NCBI GenBank assembly: GCA_000507305.1 | Contig: DF239936.1 | Coordinates: 1 to 64,000, forward strand | Origin: Breviolum minutum Mf 1.05b.01 | Lineage: Eukaryota > Sar > Dinophyceae > Suessiales > Symbiodiniaceae | Direction: 5' to 3' | DNA: 64,000 bases | Shown here: positions 56,968-64,000 of the stretch, in pieces | Layout: each line of letters opens with the position of its first letter | Position numbering within the stretch: position 1 is the first letter of the stretch | Made by a program: the position numbers and the translations under genes | Notes under the pieces: generated by a model | What the model saw: the letters and a program-made list of their open reading frames with translations, nothing else | Told to the model about the DNA's origin: nothing | The model's database searches: none

Positions 56968-57060
56968 GAAACTCACATAGCACCTGAAGATGGATGGTTG
57001 GAAGACTAGTCAGTTTAGCTTCTTAGGATGGCCTGTTTTCAGGTTCTATATTAGTTTCAG
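56968..57060 (+). mobile_element. Introner-like element D2, GA-AG ends
   Basis: GCCCT|GAAACTCACATAGCAC and TCTATATTAGTTTCAG|GG. The internal arms ATGGATGGTTGGAAGAC are the family signature. Confidence 0.75.
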
Positions 57061-57148
57061 GGAGTGTACACTATGCCGTTCTACCAGTCTCACTAGCTGA
57101 ATACAACGGTTCATGGACAGCAGTTGAGATAGACAGTGATATAGTCTA

Positions 57149-57240
57149 CTAGTTGGCGGTCGGGCCGCCCGATTGAAGAATAGTGATTTCCGCAAGGTTC
57201 GAGGTAAACATTAAAAAATCTTCAAAACCACCTAACCTAG
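57149..57240. mobile_element. Introner-like element C8, diverged
   Basis: CTAGTTGGCGGTCGGGCC and TTCAAAACCACCTAACCTAG. The core is reduced. Confidence 0.6.
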
Positions 57241-57618
57241 AAGTTGTGTTGGCCGACATGTCTCCCTGATTCACTACCCAAATGTAGTTTAGAAAAGACC
57301 AATTGATATAATTGATAGATAGAAACAATCCCTATATTTTTGTTAGGCTTTCTTCTCCGTCTCCCCACTAAAGTTAGTGGGTCTCATCTACCTTAAGTCA
57401 GTTTGCGTGGCTCATTGGTTTTTTTCCATTGGTGGGAAAGGGCCTAGGAGACCCGATTTCCAGGGATTTCAACTGGGAACATGCCCAGCATTGGAACTAA
57501 TAAAATACCAAGCCTAATCACCACGTTTTAATGATTTGGGGATCATTTTCAGAAATCCCCTCCCAACCAATGTTGTATCAGGAAGTAGCAAGAATATACA
57601 ATATATCACCAAACATTG

Positions 57619-57741
57619 CAGGTACCTAAAATGGAGGAATCCTCACCTATATAAGCTGCATGCAAGGCTTACGTAAGGGAAAACCCGCCCCAGAAAATAG
57701 CCTTATAAAGTTCAGGATTCCTCCATCTTAGGTACCTGAAA
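57619..57741. mobile_element. J-family element, copy 2
   Basis: CAGGTACCTAAAATGGAGG and CCTCCATCTTAGGTACCTGAAAC. Same length and internal order as J1. Confidence 0.75.
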
Positions 57742-57805
57742 CTTTTTGGTGATAACAGGATATATCATCGGATATACCATGTACTAAACCATCACAACCT
57801 CCAAG

Positions 57806-58295
57806 TCTTTCACTGTGGCAAGTTTGGGGCTCCTTTTTTCATTAGCATCGGAGTTGAACAAGTTCCAGATACAACCCTCGAAAACTAAGATGACAATGGA
57901 ACAAATGCAACCATTTGAAGATGTATCTCTTATATTGAACATGGTGATTTTTCCACCTTGTCATGTTAGTTTTCAGGGTAAGTTCCAGTGTGAACACCTT
58001 AAGCAACTTACTTCACCTTGCTTCCAGCTTCCAGGAAAAAATCCAAGCACCTCACTCCAAGTATACGATACCCCAAAAATATTGTGGAAGATTCCGGGGG
58101 GAAACACCAAAAAAGAACGGACAGTCTCTTGAGTTTTCACCCTTGCATTGTTTTTTGTTTCTCATTTTCTTCAAACTTCAACCCAGTGTTGAAGATGGAA
58201 GTAAGGTCGGGAGGACATCCCCGTTGTCACTGTCACCTTCCTTTTCACCACTACGAACCCCCCCCGGTTTCTGGTCACTCAGCGTTGAAGGATGA
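57806..58295 (+). CDS. Two exons joined across a GA-AG introner
   Basis: Exon 57806-57879 (acceptor CAACCTCCAAG) reads SFTVASLGLLFSLASEL, then NKFQIQPS. The D-family element follows directly (57880-57976). Exon 57977-58295 continues in phase with VSSSVNTLSNLLHLASSF, EKIQAPHSKYTIPQKY and later KVGRTSPLSLSPSFSPL to a TGA. The combined reading is about 131 codons without a stop; the second exon alone has 106. A second frame is also open across the same junction (GAPFFISIGVEQVPD, then HLKQLTSPCFQLPGK) but ends earlier. The N-terminal piece is hydrophobic, perhaps a signal or membrane segment. No family was recognised. Confidence 0.48.
57880..57976 (+). mobile_element. Introner D1 acting as a 97-base GA-AG intron
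   Basis: CCCTC|GAAAACTAAGATGACAA on the left and TTGTCATGTTAGTTTTCAG|GG on the right are inverted repeats. Reading frames continue across it (see 57806-58295). Confidence 0.7.
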
Positions 58296-58376
58296 ACAGT
58301 AGACCGTGTAGGAAGAACCACCTCAGTCGGGTTGAGTCTCGCGAAAATTTAGTGACAATGTTGGTTTTCCGAAATA

Positions 58377-58562
58377 GTGGAAAGGGGGTTACCATTCTTG
58401 GGCAATGGCTCAAGACTCAGGGCAGACATTGATTCTGTATGGGAAATGTGCTCGGATTGGTTGAATTGCCCTCACCTTTCGAAATGCCCTATAGGGATCC
58501 TGGCTCACCGAAACTGTTTTGGAGGTGATGAAGGACACCCCAATCGTTATCTGACAATATGA
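58377..58562 (+). other. Open segment, weak
   Basis: Reads LPFLGNGSRLRADIDSV, then WEMCSDWLNCPHLSK. Coding-like, but without clear splice sites. May be a further exon or chance. Confidence 0.18.
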
Positions 58563-58676
58563 CGATTGATGCCTACGAGGTTGGCCCCGGCCCCAGTCAG
58601 AAAATGGAGTTTTTCTTCACGGCCTAAATGGCCGAAAATATACATCGGCCACTGGGGTGTTGCCATAGCCCCTATA

Positions 58677-58796
58677 ACTACTGTTGATGGTTCAGAAATC
58701 CGGCTAACCAGCCAACATGCATGAAACCTTGTAAATAATGGGATAATTTACCATATCAACTGGTGATCGCCGGATTTCTGAACCATCAACAGTAGT
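58677..58796. mobile_element. Introner-like element A4, near-perfect hairpin
   Basis: ACTACTGTTGATGGTTCAG and CTGAACCATCAACAGTAGT are perfect inverted repeats, extended by AAATCCGG and CCGGATTT. This is the least diverged A copy, so probably the youngest. Confidence 0.85.
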
Positions 58797-59182
58797 ATGG
58801 GCGCCCAGTTTGTAGGGATGATGAATTTCAGACCTGGAAGGCATGTCTGTCTAACGAAAATCACACTTCACCTTTTGATGAGCTCGGCTCGGCTGATCCT
58901 ACGAAGATGTAGGATCAGCGTAGTTACGGTACGATTGGCTGCATATATAAATTTGGAGTGGTAGAGAAGCCCTAGATAAATGGCCCCAAAATAACTTGGA
59001 TTTGCATGTTGGGTGGTTGGAAAAAATCAAAAACATTTCCGAAATGGTGGTTTAATTCTGATTTACCATGGTAGAAAGTAAAAAATACCTTACACAAAAT
59101 AGAGTCATAACCCCGACGAATGGCCTAAAGTAAATGGGATTCACTGGAATTATTTCTCCCTAAAACTACCAGCAAAAGCCTC

Positions 59183-59258
59183 TGAAAATAGAACGGGCCC
59201 CAAAATGAACGGCCTGTCTTCCAACCATCCATTTTCAGGTGCTATGTTATTTTACCAG
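59183..59258. mobile_element. D element D4
   Basis: CTCTGAAAATAG and TTCCAACCATCCATTTTCAG, then GCTATGTTATTTTACCAG. On the minus strand it begins CTG|GTAAAATAACATAG, a GT donor created by sequence change in the terminus. Confidence 0.65.
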
Positions 59259-59395
59259 AAATTATAACCCCCCGTAAGTCCTTCAGCACCATTTTTTGTT
59301 ATAGGGTTGGTTTCCGTTTTGCACCATTACTTTAAGTACGTCTGACCGCCATTATCCAAAAGGATTGACCTCCAGGGTGGAATTGTAACCCTACT

Positions 59396-59462
59396 CTAGG
59401 TGGTGGTTGAACCACCCCCGTTGAAAAATGTTCGTCAAGTTGGATCATTTCCCCAGGGATCC
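59396..59462. mobile_element. Partial C element
   Basis: Left half only: CTAGGTGGTGGTTGAACC, then AAGTTGGATCATTTCCCC. Confidence 0.6.
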
Positions 59463-59499
59463 ACTGGAAGCGGCAGATTTTGGGGGACCCAGACTCGAC

Positions 59500-60080
59500 A
59501 TTTCAGCACTCGGCTGCACAGAGTAGCTGTTGGCGCCCATCTGCGAGGTTGGGGAAAGGATAGGTTTGTCTTGCCGTTGGGCCAATAAAACATGAACACT
59601 GCAGGTTTTAAGCCCTAAAGATATGGGTGAAATAACTCCCCAAAAATGAAGGTTGCGAGTTCCCATGGTGAGTAGACAGTAACTATGGTCAACATTGGTG
59701 GCCTATTTCCGGAATGTAGTCATGACTTTTTTGTTCCCATGCACTTGTAGGTGTGAAATCACCCGAGTTTCAAATTTTACCTGCACAAATGATGATACAG
59801 GACTCAGTAGATGATAGAACAAATTAGATAGGTGGAGATCTCTACATATCACCTGTAACCTGTATCTATTCGTATACACATGTCATACATGCAAAAATAT
59901 GAAAGTTCACTTTTGGGGTGGGATAAGATTTTCTGGTTTCTTCCATGCTTAAAACGCCAAAGACCAAAAAGACAAGGTGCTTTTCAGTGCTTAAGTAGTA
60001 GAGTTCGCACCTCATCAAACAGAACTTATAGTCTAAGTTCTTTCCCTCTCAGTGAGGTTCTTCCAAGACAATGAAATGAA
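59500..60080. other. No confident gene
   Basis: Short open frames on both strands, none with convincing splice sites. No element family is recognised between the partial C element and C10. Confidence 0.4.
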
Positions 60081-60083
60081 TAA

Positions 60084-60204
60084 CTAGTTGGTGGTTTCAA
60101 CCCACTTGAAACATATTACTCAATTTGGATCATATCGGACATGAAAAATGACTCATTTCCCCAAATAGCAATGAACATACACTGTATTTGAAACCACCAC
60201 CTAG
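60084..60204. mobile_element. Introner-like element C10 with insertion
   Basis: CTAGTTGGTGGTTTCAACCC and GAAACCACCACCTAG. About 20 extra bases in the middle carry a second, partial copy of the core (CATTTCCCC). Confidence 0.75.
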
Positions 60205-60837
60205 ATAATCTGTGATTCGTCTTGGGTAGTGAGGTCTGAATAAGAAGGTTTCACCAGGAATTTCCCGGTGTTCCCGGATTTTGTTCCATGGAATCAGTGG
60301 CCGTATTCCCTGGACGTTTACCCCTGTAATCCGTGACGGTCTCTCTTCCTTCAAAAACCAAATGATAAACAAAGCATGTTGCACACACACACACAAGTCG
60401 CAACAAGTACCTTTCTTCATATCATGGCCCTTTTTTTGCCTCGTGGTTTCGTTTGTAAAGGTTTTGACATGACTTTACTCGAGTAACCTACGACGCTGGG
60501 ATGCCACCTGCACATTGGCGGACATGGAAGTGGTACAAGAATTGGGCCTTGGCGAAGCGTTTTGGAGTTGGCGTTGTTTGGCCACCTTTTCGTGAAGTGT
60601 TTGGTTGTGAAAATACTGATTCCTGATGCTTGGACCAGAAAGGTGGTTTGAGCCTACTCTAGATGCTCAAGGAAAAATTGTCAAAAAATGGTTTGTCTTT
60701 TCTTGTAGGATAGGCTCAACTACCAACTCATTTTTTTCATTTCGAACTACCAACTCACGAGAAAAAGCACTAAGATCAACAAACAACATATCAAGGTAAG
60801 CACGTGCAATCCGTTTTTTTGTGCGAAATCCATTCTT

Positions 60838-61046
60838 GTGTTTGTTTTTGGTTGGGCGCCTATCACCATGAATAGATCTGTGTGGGGGGTGAACCTTGAT
60901 TTTCCCAAATTTGCCTGGCTGAAGATGTTGAAAACACTCTCATCTTGGCCAGCTGCTTGCAACTTGGATTTTTATTTTTCACGGGCAAAAAAGGGGGGGC
61001 AAAAAAATCCATCCAATGAATTCTATAGAAAATGGCGATGGACAAA
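60838..61046 (+). CDS. Exon-like segment before introner A5
   Basis: A 70-codon plus frame reads GVNLDFPKFAWLKMLKT, then SSWPAACNLDFYFSRAK, ending where the A5 element begins. The antisense is also open. No family is recognised. Confidence 0.25.
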
Positions 61047-61142
61047 ATCCTGCTAACCAGTTGAGATGGTAAATATAGCACCATTATTTACAAGGTTTTA
61101 TACATCCCAGGTGGTGCAGGATTGTGTCCGTCAACAGTATGG
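61045..61142. mobile_element. Introner-like element A5, diverged
   Basis: Carries CCAGGTGGTGCAGGATT and GTCAACAGTAT at its right end and TGCTAACCAGTTGAGATGG at its left. Its left edge meets the open frame at 60838-61046. Confidence 0.5.
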
Positions 61143-61440
61143 TGATCCTTAAACATGAGCATAAACAAAAATCTTCACTGGAAAAAAAAACAGACAACAT
61201 CAATCTTCAAGGCAGAAACAGACCATCCCGAAAACCCCCTTCCTTCCTTCCTTCCTTGAGAGTGGCGAACAAAATTAGGAACCCCTACAGCACCCCAACT
61301 CATTCCACCCCTGAGCTGTCCAAACTGACAAGCACTCACATCTACACCTCATGGCAGCATGGTTTTAATGGTTTTTTGGTGGGGATGGAAAGGCTTTGAT
61401 ACTATGATTATATGCCAACCTCAGGCACTTTTTTTGTATA

Positions 61441-61545
61441 TATCATATATCCTTATATGGTGTATGTGCCACACCAAAACTGGGTATTTCAAAAGGGGGT
61501 AAATTACTTAGTACATGTCAATACACCATACATTGAGTGGAACTG
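61441..61545. mobile_element. T-family element
   Basis: Right arm ACACCATACATTGAGTGG and left arm TATATGGTGTATG, with ACCAAAACTGGGTA in the middle. A related copy at 39429-39520 has CACTCAATGTATGG and AAATTGAGTG. Confidence 0.55.
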
Positions 61546-61907
61546 GGAATCTGAACTTCTTAGAGTTCATTAGCTGACCCCCACCAACAAATTAACTGGA
61601 TCCTCCATACAAGAAATAACAATCTCGACCCAGGTATTCCCACCCCAGTTCTTTACAGACTTGTATCATTTAGAAAGTCTGGGCGTCCAAAATGGTCCAA
61701 CAAAAACATCAGGTTTTTATGGGGCAAACCGTAGGAAAGTCCAACAAAAACATCGAGTCACTTGTGTTGTGAGTGAAGCCCCTCCAACATCAACCCCCCC
61801 TTGAACCACAAAATGCCGAACAAAATAAATGTTGTGTTCGAGATGTTTTCTGACCTTCCCATTCAACGCCACGTGTTTTTCTTCTAACACAAATGACCAC
61901 TTCCCAG

Positions 61908-62033
61908 TGCGACTTCCACCACCCGGAAAACTGGGTGCCCCAAACTGAAGATGCCCTCATTGCAGCTGGCAGTAGCAGAACCACTAAAGCCCAAGAGATT
62001 CTGGCAAGCGATTGTGAAGAAAAGTGGCTTTAA
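61908..62033 (+). CDS. Exon-like segment with strong acceptor
   Basis: A pyrimidine-rich acceptor (TGACCACTTCCCAG) opens CDFHHPENWVPQTEDAL, then IAAGSSRTTKAQEILAS, DCEEKWL, TAA. It is on the same strand as, and just upstream of, 62293-63128, but the phase does not join through the available donors (T|GTGAAG would create a stop). Confidence 0.35.
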   Translation, partial: CDFHHPENWVPQTEDALIAAGSSRTTKAQEILASDCEEKWL

Positions 62034-62292
62034 CTGATGGGATGGTTGGAAGATGTTGAACCAGTTGGTTGGGTGATGACTTATGAAGAATGGGCCCTAT
62101 GGAATTGTGGATGAAATTTAAATGTTTGATATAATCACAGTTTTTTCGGTACCTTTGGACCATATTTATGAATCTAGTTGGTGGGTTTTCAACCCAAATC
62201 ATTTTGAACAAGCACATTATTCGCGCAAGTCGTCAAAGTGGATGGAACATCTTCCCCCCCCAATTTGTCCGTAAACAAAAACAATCCGCAAG

Positions 62293-62889
62293 AAATCGGT
62301 GCAGCTGCCAGCTTTTGGATCTATTTCTATTGGTTGGAGCGCTCACTCCTCACCACCTTGTTGCTCATTTGCTCGTCGGAATTAGTCCCGGATCATGATG
62401 AAATCACTCAATTTTGCTCATCACGATCAGCACAAAACCAGTCAATTCAACTTAACCCTCCGGTAAAACTAACGGTTCGCAATGCTGGAAATCCACCTTT
62501 TTCCAATAGGACCACACATCTACCAATTGGTGGATTTTCCAGCCAGCTATGGTAGGTTTACCTGAGTGTATTTTTTATTTGGCAACCTTTTTAATTGGGT
62601 GGCATGGATTTGGATCGCTGGAAACCCCTGGAAAACCCACGCCTCACAGCTCTTCGTCTCGCTGGTGCCATGTTGCAAGGCGCCCGAAGGGGCATAGATC
62701 TCAGCCCGAGGAAGAGGTGGTGCGTCTGATGTGCTACTGCTGCTACGACAAAACCACCAGCAATAGCAATAAACGTAAGAAAAACCAACAAACACACAAT
62801 GATAATTCATAACGATAATAATGATAATGATGATCGTCACCATCATGATTCTTGAGCATGACCATGATTCTTGATCATCATGAATCATC

Positions 62890-62951
<62 letters not shown>

Positions 62952-63128
62952 GATGAAGGCTTACCCCTGCCAAATTGCCCATGGTTTTGGGTCTTAGGGT
63001 GTTCAGCTTACCGGATGACCCACAGGTGTAACCGCAATCTTGGAACAACAGGCAAACGAAGCGGATACGCATCTTGTTTACCCTACCGTCAAAGGACCAA
63101 ACTCTGGCTTACCAAAACGTATGGATGA
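62293..63128 (+). CDS. Three-exon 3' part of a membrane-associated protein gene
   Basis: Exons are 62293-62462 (GAAASFWIYFYWLERSL, LTTLLLICSSELVPDH; donor CCTCCG|GTAAAA), 62567-62774 (CIFYLATFLIGWHGF, EEEVVRLMCYCCYDKT; donor AATAAAC|GTAAGA) and 62953-63128 (LPNCPWFWVLGCSAYR, RSGYASCLPYRQRTKL, ending TKTYG and TGA). Phases 0 and 1 agree at both joins, giving about 183 codons. The first intron is exactly introner O2; the second holds a GAT microsatellite. Two hydrophobic stretches and many cysteines suggest a membrane or secreted protein, but no family was recognised. The 5' exon is missing or uncertain. This is one of the best-supported models in the window. Confidence 0.55.
62463..62566 (+). 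mobile_element. Introner O2 acting as a 104-base GT-AG intron
   Basis: CCTCCG|GTAAAACTAACGG on the left and TAGGTTTACCTGAG|TGT on the right. The frame continues in phase on both sides for 56 and 69 codons. Confidence 0.75.
62885..62952. repeat. GAT microsatellite inside an intron
   Basis: About 22 ATG/GAT triplets in a row, immediately before the proposed acceptor GATGAAG at 62952. The acceptor AG is itself part of a degenerate repeat unit. Confidence 0.9.
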
Positions 63129-63954
63129 CTAATAAATCAAAGATCTATATACTTGTATCAAGGTGCACAATTTTTGGCCATTAGCAGCAGTCCTTCCTCA
63201 TACCCTATCTGACAAACAGTTTTCGAAAGTAGATTGTCTAGACCAACAAAATTGAGAGTGCTAAAGAAGGTAAACCTATATAACACTAGCTGGTGGTTGA
63301 GCTACTCATTTGAAAGGAAAAACGCGCAAGTCAAAGTGGGAATCATCTTTTTTAATTTTTGGTAGGTAAAAAGGTCCCAACCATCTTTCAGAAACAGTCA
63401 CCAACGTGATAAACGCAATGTTGAATCCAGCAGCATCAAAACGCCAAATTTTCACGGCAAAAAAAACATGTTTAATTTTGAGGTTTCGAACAAACATATA
63501 TGCAATGTCCCATCAACAAAAGTCATTGCAACTGGTGGACATACACGCATATCATATATGAAAGTTGATAAAATGCTGTACCAAATTAGATAAATTAGTG
63601 AACATCAACCCTACAAGAAGCTAATTGGCCGGGTCTTGAGTTGAAATACGCCATTACCAGTTGCCAAAAATGGTCCTGTTTGTCAATGAATTTGATACGA
63701 ATTTAGTAGAAGCGGAACCGTGACAAAATGCTACAAAGTGTACACTTTACATCCCAGTTTATTTGAGTCACTATCATTCTAATATCATTGCCTGCATCAT
63801 TCTTGGATAATGGATCCCATTTTTTTATTCACATTTTCCTTAACAACAACCAAGCACAAACAAATTTGGGCCTTGTCCAGCTGTTCCATATGCCACTCTT
63901 CGGATTCTTTGAACAAACGTCAAAATCTTTCCTCATGATAGAAAGTACAACATC

Positions 63955-64000
63955 ACTAGTTGGTGGTTTCAACCCAAACAGGAAATCAAACTGGGAATCT
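63955..64000. mobile_element. C element cut by the window end
   Basis: ACTAGTTGGTGGTTTCAACC and CAAACTGGGAATC are the left half of a C element. Other partial C copies lie at 62173-62230 and 63290-63365. Confidence 0.6.

Noticed and set aside
1..64000. Bacterial, plasmid or viral origin
   Set aside because: No operons, no long intact ORFs, abundant splice signals and simple repeats. No viral or plasmid hallmark gene was recognised.
1..64000. rRNA, tRNA, CRISPR arrays and dinoflagellate spliced-leader genes
   Set aside because: Looked for by eye, including the conserved spliced-leader core, and not found. A covariance-model search would be needed to exclude diverged tRNAs.

Overview
This is a eukaryotic nuclear window, most likely from a dinoflagellate of the Polarella/Symbiodiniaceae type. 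Four things point there: compact exons of 12 to 100 codons; introns that look like GT-AG, GC-AG and GA-AG; dozens of short inverted-repeat elements of about 60 to 120 bp that behave like introners; and a C5 cytosine methyltransferase module. The genus is inference. No rRNA, tRNA, CRISPR array, operon, spliced-leader gene or bacterial-style gene was recognised. All gene models were built by eye from open frames, splice signals and phase agreement between neighbouring exons. Most proteins have no recognisable family.

Layout. 0.4-7.75 kb: exon-rich plus-strand region, including a model that reads in one phase from an ATG at 398 to a stop at 2502. 7.9-12.4 kb: AT-rich, apparently gene-free, with many imperfect palindromes. 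12.5-16.2 kb: a large tandem-repeat block with higher-order organisation. 16.5-19 kb: plus-strand exons mixed with introner copies. 19.8-20.5 kb: a TTGATG array containing a 117-base assembly gap. 21-32.8 kb: alternating plus and minus models, including the best-supported minus-strand gene (30.9-31.8 kb) and a small two-helix membrane protein (29.3-29.7 kb). 34.3-36 kb: one long plus-strand frame and a GC-rich island. 37-40 kb: mostly element copies. 40.7-50.7 kb: minus-strand exons, ending in a frame-broken cytosine methyltransferase (47.8-48.5 kb). 51-64 kb: plus-strand models at 54.3-55.0, 57.8-58.3 and 62.3-63.1 kb among many introner copies.

The main result is the element population. At least fifteen sequence families recur, each with terminal inverted repeats. 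In several places an element lies exactly between two exons and the reading frame continues across it (D at 57880-57976, F at 31060-31118, O at 62463-62566, B at 27962-28061, E at 48659-48764). Because the ends are inverted repeats, the splice sites are partly built into the terminus. Ends reading CTGAAA or CTGGAA give a GA donor and an AG acceptor. Ends reading CTAGTTGG or CYSYGGTAAA give GT and AG on either strand. The window therefore looks like a snapshot of intron creation by several non-autonomous DNA elements, some making GA-AG introns.
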